Assembly: GCA_030615605.1 (NCBI GenBank)
Contig: JAUWYY010000009.1
Coordinates: 1-64,000 of the forward strand
Origin: a bacterium
GTDB lineage: Bacteria > Armatimonadota > Zipacnadia > Zipacnadales > Zipacnadaceae
Direction of reading: 5' to 3'
Length of the DNA stretch: 64,000 nucleotides
Positions within the stretch are counted from its first letter, which is position 1; each line of letters starts with the position of its first letter. The position numbers were made by a program, and so were the translations under genes. Positions 7,852 to 17,600 of the stretch are shown in pieces. Under the pieces are notes generated by a model that ran no database searches, was not told the origin of the DNA, and saw only the letters and a program-made list of their open reading frames with translations.

Positions 7852-8697
7852 GTGGCCTTAGTGACGATGAAAGACCTGTTGGAATCCGGGGTCCACTTCG
7901 GGCACCCCACCCGGCACTGGCATCCCAAGATGCGTGGTTATATCTACCACGCACGCAACGACATCTACATTATTGATCTCCACCAGACTCTGGGTGCCCT
8001 GGAAGAGTCTTATGAGTTGCTGCGGGGGATAGCACAAGCAGGCGGCAAGGTCCTGTTTGTCGGCACCAAGCGCCAGGGCCAGGACACCATCCAGGAGCAG
8101 GCTGAGCGCTGTGGGATGCCCTATGTGGATAAGCGCTGGCTGGGCGGGATGTTGACTAACTTCCAGACCATCCGCCAACGGGTCAGTCACATGGAGAAGC
8201 TTATTGCTGCCGAGGAGGCCGGCGAGTGGCGTCGCCTCTCCAAGAAAGAGGCGTTGTGGCTGGGACGAGAAAAGGACAAGCTGCTGAACAGCCTCGGCGG
8301 TATTCGGGCCATGTCGGGCCTGCCGGATGTGGTCTTTATTATTGACGTGAATCGCGAGCAGTTGGCAGTGCGTGAGGCCAACAAGCTGGGAATTCCCATT
8401 GTGGCACTGGTAGATACCAACTGCGACCCGGAGCCGATTGATTACGTAATCCCGGGCAATGACGACGCTATCCGCGCCATCCGGCTGGTTACCACTAAGA
8501 TGGCCGATGCAGTGGTCGAGGGCCGCGGGGCCTACGAGGCCCAAATTGCTGAACAGGAAGCAATGGCAGCCGGGGTGGTTGAGGATATAGAGGTTATCCC
8601 CTACCAGCCCGAGGAGCTATTTGTTGACGAACAGGATCTGCTGGAGGAGCAGTTTACTGTTCCCAATGATGACGAGGAAGAGATCGAAGAACAATAG
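7852..8697 (+). CDS. rpsB: 30S ribosomal protein S2
   Basis: A structural protein of the small ribosomal subunit. The text [24 protein letters not shown] at the N terminus and the [26 protein letters not shown] region, with the conserved DTNCDP turn, identify S2 without doubt. The frame is open from 7837. GTG 7852 was preferred because GGAGG (7839-7843) is then 8 nt away; ATG 7846 would leave only 2 nt. The tail after residue 250 is strongly acidic (DEEEIEEQ). It opens the classic rpsB-tsf-pyrH-frr order. Confidence 0.97.
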   Translation: MALVTMKDLLESGVHFGHPTRHWHPKMRGYIYHARNDIYIIDLHQTLGALEESYELLRGIAQAGGKVLFVGTKRQGQDTIQEQAERCGMPYVDKRWLGGMLTNFQTIRQRVSHMEKLIAAEEAGEWRRLSKKEALWLGREKDKLLNSLGGIRAMSGLPDVVFIIDVNREQLAVREANKLGIPIVALVDTNCDPEPIDYVIPGNDDAIRAIRLVTTKMADAVVEGRGAYEAQIAEQEAMAAGVVEDIEVIPYQPEELFVDEQDLLEEQFTVPNDDEEEIEEQ

Positions 8698-8751
8698 TCG
8701 CCGCTTTACATCACACTTCCAACAGTTAGCAGTTAGCAGGAGGATCGATTG

Positions 8752-9354
8752 ATGGCAGTTTCTACCGATGATATCAAGCGGTTACGCCACGAGACCGGGG
8801 CCGGCGTAATGGATTGCAAAGAGGCCCTCGTCGAGGCGGAGGGGGATTTGCAGGAAGCGATAGCAGTATTACGCAAAAAAGGCATAGAGGTTGCTGCCAA
8901 ACGTGAAGCGAAGGCGGCGGCCGAAGGGATTGTGCAAGCCTACGTCCATGCCGGCGAGAGGATTGGAGTGCTGGTGGAGGTCAACTGTGAGACTGATTTC
9001 GTCGCCCGCACTGATGAGTTTCGCGACTTTGTCAAGAATGTCGCTATGCAGATTGCGGCAATGCAACCTCGATGGGTCTCGCCCGATGACGTCCCTGAAG
9101 AGGCGCTAGCCCGCGAGCGCCAGATCCTAACTGAGCAGGCCGAGACTGAAGGTAAGCCTGACCATATCGTCGAACAGATGGTCGAAGGGCGGCTGGGGAA
9201 GTTCTATGCCCAGAACTGCCTGCTGCATCAGCCTTATATCCGTGATGATAGTATGACCATCGGGGACTTGTTGAACGATCTGCTGGCTGCGACTGGCGAG
9301 AGAATCATCATTCGTCGTTTCGTGCGATACCAGGTAGGAGAGGAATTGGATTGA
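8752..9354 (+). CDS. tsf: Elongation factor Ts, short form
   Basis: The nucleotide exchange factor for EF-Tu. The N-terminal UBA-like domain has the typical [15 protein letters not shown], followed by the TDFVART motif that contacts EF-Tu. At 200 residues it is the short type, which lacks the second dimerisation subdomain of the E. coli protein (283 residues). It begins at ATG 8752, with AGGAGG about 7 nt upstream. Its last bases overlap the TTG start of pyrH (tTGA), so the two are translationally coupled. Confidence 0.96.
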   Translation: MAVSTDDIKRLRHETGAGVMDCKEALVEAEGDLQEAIAVLRKKGIEVAAKREAKAAAEGIVQAYVHAGERIGVLVEVNCETDFVARTDEFRDFVKNVAMQIAAMQPRWVSPDDVPEEALARERQILTEQAETEGKPDHIVEQMVEGRLGKFYAQNCLLHQPYIRDDSMTIGDLLNDLLAATGERIIIRRFVRYQVGEELD

Positions 9355-10127
9355 GCCCTGCCGCCAACCACCGTTTGCAGGTCCACCGTGCTCTGGTGAA
9401 GCTGAGCGGCCAGTCGTTCAGTGGCACTGCTACCTACGGGATAGACCGGAGGGCAGTTACAAGTATCGCTGAGGAAATTGCTAGCTGCGTCGCCGACGGC
9501 CGCGAGATCGCTATAGTAGTCGGGGCCGGCAATATCTGGCGAGGTCGGGAGGCGGCGGCTGAAGGTATGGATCGGGCCACTGCGGACTACGCCGGCATGG
9601 TCGCCACCGTCGTCAACTCCCTGGCGCTTCAGGATGCGCTGGAACGCCTCGGCATTGAGACCCGGGTGCAGAGTGCCATTGAAATGCGCCAGGTCGCTGA
9701 GCCCTTTATCCGGCGGCGCGCCATTCGCCACCTGGAAAAAGGGCGGGTTGTCATCTTTGCTGCCGGCACTGGCAATCCCTTCTTTACCACCGACACCGCA
9801 GCAGTTCTGCGCGGCGCGGAGATCGGCGCGCAAGTCATAGTCAAGGCCACCGATGTCGCCGGTATCTATGACAAAGATCCTCAGGAGTGTAGCGACGCTC
9901 GACGATTTGCCGCCATAACCTACCTGGACGTTCTCAGTCAGGGTCTTAAGGTGATGGATGCGACGGCGATCTCACTGAGTATGGACAATGACTTGCCCAT
10001 TGTGGTCTGTGATCTGACCACTCCGGGCAATATTAAGCGGGCGCTGGCTGGCGAGGCCGTGGGCACTTATGTCGGCGAGTGTGAGACGGTGTTTGCCGAC
10101 GAGCAAGCTGGAGTCCGAGACGCTTAA
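9351..10127 (+). CDS. pyrH: UMP kinase
   Basis: It phosphorylates UMP to UDP for RNA, sugar-nucleotide and pyrimidine supply. The amino-acid-kinase fold is visible in [27 protein letters not shown] and [14 protein letters not shown]. It is 258 residues, slightly longer than the usual about 240. TTG 9351 is used because AGGAGAGG lies just upstream and it overlaps the tsf stop by 4 nt; no better start lies inside. The gene belongs to the rpsB operon. Confidence 0.95.
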   Translation: MSPAANHRLQVHRALVKLSGQSFSGTATYGIDRRAVTSIAEEIASCVADGREIAIVVGAGNIWRGREAAAEGMDRATADYAGMVATVVNSLALQDALERLGIETRVQSAIEMRQVAEPFIRRRAIRHLEKGRVVIFAAGTGNPFFTTDTAAVLRGAEIGAQVIVKATDVAGIYDKDPQECSDARRFAAITYLDVLSQGLKVMDATAISLSMDNDLPIVVCDLTTPGNIKRALAGEAVGTYVGECETVFADEQAGVRDA

Positions 10128-10158
10128 ACTGACATCTTTGCGGTAAGGAGGAGATTCT

Positions 10159-10713
10159 ATGGACCGCCTCATCTCCGCGCACAAACAAGAAATGCAGCAG
10201 AGCCTCGAGGATTTTCACGAGCAACTGAGGACCGTACGCACCGGCCGGGCCTCTCCGGCAATTCTCACGCCAGTTAAGGTTGACTACTACGGCGCGAAGC
10301 TGCCCATCAACCAGTTGGCTACCGTATCAGTACCCGAACCCCGGCTTATTACCATCACTCCCTGGGACAAATCCAGCCTTGAGGCCATCGAGAAGGCGAT
10401 TCTCACCTCCGAACTGGGGCTTAGCCCCAGCAGTGACGGTAATATTATCCGCCTGGCGTTACCGGCGCTCACCGAAGAGCGGCGCGAAGAACTGGTCAAG
10501 CTCGTCCAGAAGATGGCCGAAGAGAATCGGGTGCAGATGCGCAATATCCGTCGGGATGCCAATGACGGTATTGACAAGATGGAGGAAGGTGAGGGGCTTT
10601 CCGAAGACGAGGTCAGGCGCGGAAAAGCCGAAGTCCAGGAGATGACCGACGAGTTCATCGAGAAGATCGATCAGGCGGTCGAAGAAAAGGTCGCCGAGGT
10701 CAGGGAGATCTGA
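10159..10713 (+). CDS. frr: Ribosome recycling factor
   Basis: It splits the post-termination ribosome together with EF-G. It has the usual length of 184 residues and the family text FHEQLRTVRTGRASPAIL, VPEPRLITITPWDK, and LPALTEERREELVKLV. The start ATG 10159 follows AAGGAGGAG. Its stop TGA shares its last base with the ATG of the next small gene. Confidence 0.97.
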   Translation: MDRLISAHKQEMQQSLEDFHEQLRTVRTGRASPAILTPVKVDYYGAKLPINQLATVSVPEPRLITITPWDKSSLEAIEKAILTSELGLSPSSDGNIIRLALPALTEERREELVKLVQKMAEENRVQMRNIRRDANDGIDKMEEGEGLSEDEVRRGKAEVQEMTDEFIEKIDQAVEEKVAEVREI

Positions 10714-10958
10714 TGAGAGCGCCGCCGGATACCGTCGGGCGCGAGCTGACGAGTGCTCGGCGCTTACTGGGCGATGCAGATTGGCAGGTAGAGGTGGAGC
10801 AAAGCGGGCCACCGCCACCTCATCAGGCGCCGACCGGCCCGCTGCGGGTCATTCAACAGCGCCGTGTCGAGCAGGATGCTGTAACGCTCATAGTTGCTCG
10901 CCAGATCAGTCTGGGCTGTTGCGAAGGCGACCGAACAGGCTTTGGCAACAGCTCCTGA
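10713..10958 (+). CDS. Small PASTA-like protein between frr and uppS
   Basis: An 81-residue ORF that starts on the last base of the frr stop (TGATG), so it is probably translated by coupling. The pattern VGRELTSARRLLGDADWQVEV, then PPP, GPLRVIQQRRVEQDAVTLIVA fits the fold logic of a PASTA domain: helix, two strands with a PP turn, and a final strand. PASTA domains normally sit in extracellular parts of kinases or PBPs; here there is no signal peptide and the domain stands alone. The family call is by pattern and uncertain, but the coding nature is likely. Confidence 0.55.
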   Translation: MRAPPDTVGRELTSARRLLGDADWQVEVEQSGPPPPHQAPTGPLRVIQQRRVEQDAVTLIVARQISLGCCEGDRTGFGNSS

Positions 10959-10991
10959 ACAGTCAACTACTTGCAGGAGGGTGTGTAACTG

Positions 10992-11756
10992 TTGTCGGAA
11001 TTGGTCACTGAACTGATAAACAAGCTCCCGGCGGACTGCGAGGTCCCCGCGCACATTGCTATAATAATGGACGGCAATGGCCGCTGGGCCGAGCAGCATG
11101 GCCTCAGCCGAATGGACGGTCACCTGGAGGGTCGTAATGCTGCATGGCGGGTGATCGGGCTCTGCACCAAACTGGGCGTAGAAGTTCTCTCGTTATATAC
11201 CTTCAGTGCTCAGAACTGGCAGCGGCCCACCCCTGAAGTTGAGGGGTTGATGGAACTAATTGAAATGGCGCTGCGTGAAGAGCTGCAGGCGGCGGTTGCC
11301 GGTGATATCCGCTTTATTGCTTCCGGGCGTCGCCAGGATCTGCCGAGGTCGCTGCGTCAAGTCCTCGAGGAGGTAGAAGAGGACACTGCTGGCAACCAGG
11401 GACTCGTGCTGAATCTGCTGATCAACTACGGCGGGCGCGCCGAGATTCTTGATGCCACCCGCGCCCTCGTCCAGCAAATAGAAGCAGGCGATATCTCACC
11501 AGTGGATATTGATGAGCAGCTTTTCGCCGATCATTTATATGCGCCGGAACTGCCCGACCCTGACCTCATAATTCGTCCCGGCGGGGAGATGCGCCTCAGC
11601 AACTTCTTGCTGTGGCAGATCGCTTATGCCGAGTTGGTAGTGATGCCGGTATTGTGGCCGGATTTTAATGCCACCCATCTTATTGAAGCTATCAAAGAAT
11701 ACAATGGCCGGCAGCGACGCTTTGGCGGCGTTCCTGGTGGTAACGATAACGTTTGA
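10992..11756 (+). CDS. uppS: Undecaprenyl diphosphate synthase (isoprenyl transferase)
   Basis: It makes the C55 lipid carrier for peptidoglycan and O-antigen by adding isopentenyl units to farnesyl diphosphate. The catalytic motif IIMDGNGRWA, then HLEGRNAAW, and the C-terminal LPDPDLIIRPGGEMRLSNFLLWQ are complete; 254 residues. TTG 10992 was chosen, with AGGAGG 11 nt upstream. In many bacteria cdsA, dxr and rseP follow; here a secreted protein and thiL follow instead. Confidence 0.95.
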   Translation: MSELVTELINKLPADCEVPAHIAIIMDGNGRWAEQHGLSRMDGHLEGRNAAWRVIGLCTKLGVEVLSLYTFSAQNWQRPTPEVEGLMELIEMALREELQAAVAGDIRFIASGRRQDLPRSLRQVLEEVEEDTAGNQGLVLNLLINYGGRAEILDATRALVQQIEAGDISPVDIDEQLFADHLYAPELPDPDLIIRPGGEMRLSNFLLWQIAYAELVVMPVLWPDFNATHLIEAIKEYNGRQRRFGGVPGGNDNV

Positions 11757-11787
11757 CCATTCCATTTCAAAAGGAGGGCAGATCTTT

Positions 11788-12471
11788 ATGCGTACTGCGA
11801 CAGTTGTTGGATTGCTTGTGTTGCTCGTCTTGGCAGTTAGCGCGGCGGGGGCGGAGCAACCTGAGGAGTGTGTTCTCTACGGCAGCTACGAGGACATACC
11901 CTTGGTAGGCTGGTGGCCGGCGGATGCTAGCGGGATGATCGGAGTAGGTGGGGTCGAGTTCTTCGTGATACCGGGCAACGGTGGCGGGCTCACTCTACCG
12001 GTTCGTGCGGAGATTGTTGATTCTCGCATCACCGAGATTCTCTCTGAGGGCATCAGCGGCCCGGTCCGCGTCGGTGACGTCCGCGGCCAGCCCACTATCT
12101 ATGTCGGGCTATATCGGTTGATTACGGTTTATGACATAGATGCAGTAAATGCTGGAGCCATCTCAGCTCAGGTCTTAGCTGAGAAGTGGGCCCAATCGGT
12201 GGCCGCAGCCCTGCCCCAGGTCCTGCCCAGTCCCTATGCTGCTGCTCAGCCAGTGAGCAGGGTGTCGCGGTTGCACTTCCAGCCCAGCGGTGGTGGCTTC
12301 AGCGTTCACCCCGTGCGCAGGATGTCGACGCGGTTGCACTTCCAGCCCAGCGGTGGTGGCTTCAGTCTTCACCCCGTGCGCAGGATGTCGACGCGGTTGC
12401 CCTTCCAGCCCAGCGGTGGTGGCTTCAGTCTTCACCCCGTGCGCAGGGTGTCGCGCGGCGTGGAGAAATAG
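11788..12471 (+). CDS. Secreted protein with a three-fold 21-residue C-terminal repeat
   Basis: 227 residues from ATG 11788 (AAGGAGGG upstream), with a signal peptide ending near AGA. The middle segment (VLAEKWAQSVAAALPQVLPSPY) resembles a segment in the larger secreted protein at 28189 (LAQQWAENLRRVFASPYL), suggesting a shared domain. The C terminus is three near-identical 21-residue units containing LHFQPSGGGFSVHPVRR. The units are encoded by exact 63-bp DNA repeats, so they arose by recent duplication. No function is recognised. Confidence 0.7.
   Translation: MRTATVVGLLVLLVLAVSAAGAEQPEECVLYGSYEDIPLVGWWPADASGMIGVGGVEFFVIPGNGGGLTLPVRAEIVDSRITEILSEGISGPVRVGDVRGQPTIYVGLYRLITVYDIDAVNAGAISAQVLAEKWAQSVAAALPQVLPSPYAAAQPVSRVSRLHFQPSGGGFSVHPVRRMSTRLHFQPSGGGFSLHPVRRMSTRLPFQPSGGGFSLHPVRRVSRGVEK
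12268..12456 (+). repeat. Three tandem 63-bp repeats in frame
   Basis: Units at 12268-12330, 12331-12393 and 12394-12456 differ by only a few bases (for example AGCGTT/AGTCTT and CACTTC/CCCTTC). As 63 is a multiple of three, gain or loss of a unit keeps the frame. It is the kind of repeat that changes copy number by slippage. Confidence 0.9.
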
Positions 12472-12489
12472 CACATTCCGAGGATTCCG

Positions 12490-13494
12490 GTGCGGCTGGA
12501 TGAACTGGGTGAATTTGGTCTGATAGCCCGGATCGCTGAGACTGTCGGCGCTGGTCGCGAGTCAGTGATCGTCGGCATCGGCGACGATGCGGCGGTGCTG
12601 AAAACTCCCAGTGCTGGCTACCTGCTGGTCACCACTGATGCCTGCCTGGAAGGCCAGCATTTCCGCCGTCAGTGGCTGACTGCCAACCAGATTGGGCGGC
12701 GAGCCGCAGGCGCGGCACTCAGCGACATAGCGGCGATGGGTGGCGAGGCCATCGCCGTTTTTGTCTCGGCGGGCTTGCCCCCGACAGAAGAGGTCGCCTT
12801 CGCTGAGCAGCTTATCTGTGGGGTGCACGAGGCCGCCGCCGAGCACGGCGCTGCTTTGGCCGGCGGCGACACCTTTGCCAGCCCCGACCGAATATACCTG
12901 GACATAGTGGTAGTAGGCCAGGCGCAGCAGCCCTGGCTGCGCAGTACCGCCCAACCCGATGATGTCCTGCTGGTAACCGGCACGTTGGGCGAGGTTTCTG
13001 CTGCTCTTCATCTGCTGGAAAGCGGCCAACCGCAGGACGTGGATGGCCTGCCGTCGGCGTTGCGCCAGCGATTTGCCCGCCCCACTCCGCAGTTCGCGGT
13101 CGCCGGGTGCCTCCAGCAACTGTCCCAGCCGCCCTGCGCCATTGATATAAGCGACGGGCTGGTTCAGGACGCCGCGCACATCGCCGAGGCCAGCGCGGTT
13201 GCGCTGACTATTCAGGCGGCGCACATTCCAGTTGCGGAGGCCTGCCGTGAGGTGGCTACGGAGGCTGGCGCCGATCCTTTGCAGTGGGCGTTGATCGGCG
13301 GGGAGGAGTATGAGTTGCTTTTGGCCGTCCCCCGTGCTTCAGTAGAACAGGCCTGCACCCTGGTCGAAGCCGAAGGCGTTGAATTGACCGAAATTGGCTG
13401 CGTCACCGCCGGTGAGGGTATCACAGTGGTGGACGCCGACGGGAAGGAAATCGAGTTGGATCAGAGCGGCTGGGATCACTTCGGTCCCTCATGA
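12490..13494 (+). CDS. thiL: Thiamine-monophosphate kinase
   Basis: It phosphorylates thiamine monophosphate to thiamine diphosphate. The PurM-like fold is evident from GIGDDAAVL, ALSDIAAMGG, LAGGDTF and AIDISDGLVQDAAHIAEAS, and from WALIGGEEYELLL near the end; 334 residues is typical. The GTG start has only a weak ribosome binding site (GAGGATT). It lies 18 nt after the repeat-tailed protein and ends just before the first copy of the palindromic host element. No other thiamine genes are in the window. Confidence 0.93.
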   Translation: MRLDELGEFGLIARIAETVGAGRESVIVGIGDDAAVLKTPSAGYLLVTTDACLEGQHFRRQWLTANQIGRRAAGAALSDIAAMGGEAIAVFVSAGLPPTEEVAFAEQLICGVHEAAAEHGAALAGGDTFASPDRIYLDIVVVGQAQQPWLRSTAQPDDVLLVTGTLGEVSAALHLLESGQPQDVDGLPSALRQRFARPTPQFAVAGCLQQLSQPPCAIDISDGLVQDAAHIAEASAVALTIQAAHIPVAEACREVATEAGADPLQWALIGGEEYELLLAVPRASVEQACTLVEAEGVELTEIGCVTAGEGITVVDADGKEIELDQSGWDHFGPS

Positions 13495-13530
13495 ACGCGG
13501 ATTATTGATACTGCTGTACTACTATATTAA

Positions 13531-13633
13531 AAGTTTTTGCCGGCTTGTCCGCCGTAGCTGCACTTGTGCAGCGTAGGCGGGAAAGGTGCGGGAAACCGGC
13601 TTTTTTCAAAAAGCGGGTTTTCCGCAAAATCCG
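13531..13633 (+). repeat. Palindromic host element, copy 1 (left site filled)
   Basis: It starts AAGTTTTTGCCGG and ends at CCGCAAAATCCG. The right part forms a hairpin with stem GCGGAAAACC/GGTTTTCCGC and inner stem GCTTTTT/AAAAAGC. A 38-bp insert with a TCCGCCGTAGC...GCGTAGGCGG module fills the left internal site (13548-13580). It lies between thiL and lipA; the lipA ATG begins 3 nt after the right edge. Confidence 0.9.
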
Positions 13634-13636
13634 TTT

Positions 13637-14545
13637 ATGACTGATCATCTTATGTCGTCAACAAGCGAGCCGATGGTAGAAGATGCCGGACCTCTGCCGC
13701 CGTGGCTGCGAGTTAAGATAAAGAAGGCTGCGCTTACCGAACAGACCGGCCGGCGGCTGGGCTGTCATGGCGTGGCTACTGTCTGCGAGCGGGCTCATTG
13801 TCCCAACATCGGCGAGTGCTACAGTCGTGGTACCGCCACTTTTCTGATAATGGGCACGGTCTGCACGCGTAACTGCCGCTTTTGTGCGATTGACAGCGGC
13901 CGGCCCGAGCCGCTGGACCCCGACGAGCCCCAGCGCGTCGCCGAGGCCGTCGCTGACCTGGGTCTGGATTTCGTCGTGGTCACCTCGGTGACCCGTGATG
14001 ACCTCCCTGACGGCGGCGCCGGTCACTTTGCAGCGACCATCCGCGCAATTCGCGGCCGTCTGCCGGAAGCTGGTATCGAGGTGCTAACCCCCGACTTCAG
14101 CGGCGACACATCTGCACTCAGGCAGGTGCTGGAGGCAAAGCCGACTGTCTTCAATCACAACGTTGAGACCGTGCCTCGCCTCCAGCCTGAAATCCGCCCG
14201 CAGGCTGACTATGATCGCTCGTTGGGTATGCTGGCTGCCGCTCACCAGATCGCTCCCCCCATTCCGACCAAGTCGGGGCTTATCGTTGGGATGGGGGAGA
14301 CCGCCGACGAGACTCGCCAGACGATGACGGACCTGGCTGGTGCCGGCGTCAGCATATTGACCATCGGCCAGTATCTGCAGCCCACCCGCCGCCACCGCCC
14401 GGTCAGCCGCTACGTTCCTCCCGATGAGTTCGCCCTCTACGAGCAATGGGGTCGCCAGACGGGCTTGGCCTACGTGCTATCCGGCCCCTTCGTGCGCAGC
14501 AGTTACCATGCGGCGGAGGCCGCGCAGGCAGTTTTGGCGAAATAG
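13637..14545 (+). CDS. lipA: Lipoyl synthase
   Basis: A radical SAM enzyme that inserts two sulfurs into octanoyl groups to make lipoate. Both cluster motifs are present: CERAHCPNIGEC for the auxiliary 4Fe-4S cluster and CTRNCRFC for the radical SAM cluster. The C-terminal RSSYHA motif supplies the serine ligand. From ATG 13637 it has 302 residues. Later ATGs (13652, 13673) are also possible, and no start has a strong ribosome binding site. The upstream frame runs into the palindromic host element, so the element's right edge (TTTATGA) seems to have become the start region. Confidence 0.95.
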   Translation: MTDHLMSSTSEPMVEDAGPLPPWLRVKIKKAALTEQTGRRLGCHGVATVCERAHCPNIGECYSRGTATFLIMGTVCTRNCRFCAIDSGRPEPLDPDEPQRVAEAVADLGLDFVVVTSVTRDDLPDGGAGHFAATIRAIRGRLPEAGIEVLTPDFSGDTSALRQVLEAKPTVFNHNVETVPRLQPEIRPQADYDRSLGMLAAAHQIAPPIPTKSGLIVGMGETADETRQTMTDLAGAGVSILTIGQYLQPTRRHRPVSRYVPPDEFALYEQWGRQTGLAYVLSGPFVRSSYHAAEAAQAVLAK

Positions 14546-14628
14546 CTGCCAGAAGGATTATGCGGCTGGGTTCAGGCTGCAATAGCCCGACGGCACCCTC
14601 TTAGTAGCCTGTTGTTGAAAAGTAGCGA

Positions 14629-17600
14629 GTGATTGGTGTGTTGCGACGCACAAAGAAGGCCCTCCTAATACTGTTGGTGCTCGTTGTGCTCGGGGGCATT
14701 GGTGCGGTCTACCTGGCCGGCCAAAGCCGCTGGGCGCGTGGCCAGTTGCGTGCCGTAATTGCTGAGCAACTGGCCCAACGCAGCGGGCGCGAGGTCCAGG
14801 TCGGCGCCATTGAGGGCAATCTGCTGAGCGGGGTGGTGATAAACGATCTGGCTATCGCCGCCGGGGAGCGGTTGGCGGATGGCGTGGTGCTGGCTGCTGA
14901 ACGGATTCGGATAGACTACGACTTATTCGCAATAATCCGCGGCCGGCCGCCGCTGGCCTGCATCCCGCGCGTGGAGATAGACAGGGCCTACGCTGATGTA
15001 GCCCGCGACGAGCAGGGCATCATCAACCTCACCCAAATCTTCCCGCCGCCCGAGCCGCCCCGCGTTATCCCTCCCGAAGAGCGTTTCCGTGGCCAGGTGG
15101 TCATCACCAGCAGTGTGCTTGATTTATGCGATGAAGCCGCTCCCACTCGTGACGGCCGGCCTCTGGCGCTCCGACTTACTGGCGTCAGCGGCGAGGTGCT
15201 CATCAGCCAGCACGGGCCCCTGTACGTTCACCTGGAGGCCGCCTCTACTAATCAGCGGTTCGCTGCCGCTGAGTTAGACGTTCGTGCCGACACCGAGACG
15301 AACACCTTCGCCGTGGACGGAAAGCTGCGGGGCGTTGATGCGCCGTGGTGGTATGATCAGTTCGTCCGCTCTCCCGGCTTTAATCTGATCGAGGGGACCA
15401 TTGACGGTCGCTTCACTGTCTGGTGGGGAATAGATCCTGAGTCAAGCGCGGGCCTTGACTACTTCGCCTCCGCCACGGTGAAGGACGCCACCGCACGGGT
15501 AGCCGCTCTGCGTGGGCCAGTGCGATTCGACGCCCAGGCAAGTGTCACTCCCGCGGGTGCGAGTATTCAAAGTCTGTCCGGCAGATGGGCCGGAGCTAGC
15601 GTGCAGGCAGCCGGCGGCCTCTTTGATTGGTCGAACCTGACAGTTGATCTGTCGGCACGAGTGACCAATCTGGCTCCCGAATCTGTGTTGGCGTTGCTGC
15701 CGCCCGACTCCCTCCCGGCAGTGAAGCTGCTGGGGGACGCTGGTCGGCTCAATGCCGATTTGCAGGTGATCGGTGCGCTATCGGACCCCTCGGTTGAGCT
15801 AGCGGTGCGTAGTCGGGGGATGACCAAGCTCGTTGTCCAGGACGATTTCCGCGTGGTGGTTAGTGGCCTGCAGGTGCAGGCGTCTATTCCCAGCGTAGCA
15901 AGCCCGGCCGTAGCCGCGCAGATCACTGCCGAGACGCTCAGTCCCGCTCCGTGGACAACCTCGGATGAATCCGCTGACGGTTCTACGCAGCACACGGTTC
16001 ATATCAGTGACCTGCAGAATGTCGAGCTGAACCTGGCTTACGCTGGTCAGACGCCGGTTCTGGAAACCACTCTGCAAGTCGGACGCGCCACTGTTGACGA
16101 TCTGCGGGTCGATAATATTGGCGGCCGCATACAGATGGCGGGCAACACGGTGCGGCTATCGGGCCTGCAGGCGGACATAGCAGGAGGGAAGGTCATCGGC
16201 CAGGCACTGGCGGGCTGGGATGAGGATCACCACCCGCAGGTTTGCTTCGATCTGGCTGGCCGCGATCTACAACTGGCCGGCCTCCAGCAAGTGCGGGGAG
16301 TGGACCTGGGTGATCTAAGCGGCCAGGTCAATCTCCTGTTGGCTGGCGAGGTTAAAGGCGGTAAGTCCCACATAGTCGGTCGGACGCGGGCAGGCGACCT
16401 TTGCTTCCGCGGTATTACCGTTGAGGAAGTCACGGGTCTGTGGGAGTTGCGTGAAGACGACCTGCAATTGCGGCTGGTTAGCCTCCGCGACCCCAAGGGG
16501 CAGGCCTGCTTGCACGGCCAGGTTAGTGGCAGCGGTGCGCTGAATCTGGACATAGAGGGCGCTGAGTTGGATCTGGCCGCTTGGGGCCGGCAACTCAATC
16601 GCCCCGATTTAGCCGGTGTAGCCTTTGTACGCGCGAATGTGGCAGGAACCCTGGAAGATCTGGTCGGTGGTGCTGAACTGGTGGCCTTCGGTGTCGGCAA
16701 CCAGCAGCTCTCTACTGACGCCCTGTTTGCTCGCGCCACCATCGAGCAGTCGGCAGTGGCGCTGGACGAGTTGCTGGTGTCCCGTGGTCCGACGATGCTG
16801 GCAGGTAGCGGGCGGCTGGCGGGACTGAGCCGTGCGGCTGAGCAGATGCCGGTGACGGCTCAGCTTCGTCTGGTCGGCCTGCAACTGGAGGAGATCAGCG
16901 ATGAAGTGGGCCTTGCTCAGCCCATCAGCGGCGTAGCCGAGGCCAGTGCCACACTGTCGGGGACGATCACCGACCCGCGACTGGCCGCGGAGCTTGTCGT
17001 GCCCTCCGGCTACTACGGGCCCTATCCGGTTACTGAGGCAAAAGTGAGGTTTGTGGTTGATCGCCGCCGCGCCGAGATTACTGAGGGGAATATCCACGTC
17101 TCGCAAGCGGCCATCACCATGCAAGGTTATCTGGAAGACTGGTTCCAAGTGCTGACCGGTGAGCCGGTTGTGCCGGAGTTTGCTGTGCAGATGTCGGTGC
17201 AGAACATTGATCTACAGGCTATTGTCTCGCCCCAGGAGATCGAGGTAGCCATCGCGGGTCGCGTGGACCTGCCTGAGATCGAGATACGCAGCAGCCCGCA
17301 GGGGCCGGTGGGACAGGCCCATCTGCTGGTTCCACATCTGGTGATAGGCGGACAGCAGATCAGTGCCATTGATACAATGATTCGCGTCGGACAGGGCCAG
17401 ATATCCCTGTCGGATACTACCTTACAGGTAGCTGGCGCCCAGGTCCGGGCGGGCGGTGACTACCAGTGGGAACAGCAGCAGGGCAGGGCGTATGTAGAGT
17501 TATCGGGGGGACACATCGGCCAGCTATTGCGCCTGGCGGCACCGGTTAGTAAGCTGGTGGGCGGCGTGTCAGGCGGCAGCGAGATTGCCAAACGGCTGCG

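Noticed and set aside
12268-12456. CRISPR-like direct repeats
   Set aside because: The units are contiguous without spacers, are in frame in a signal-peptide protein, and no cas gene is nearby.
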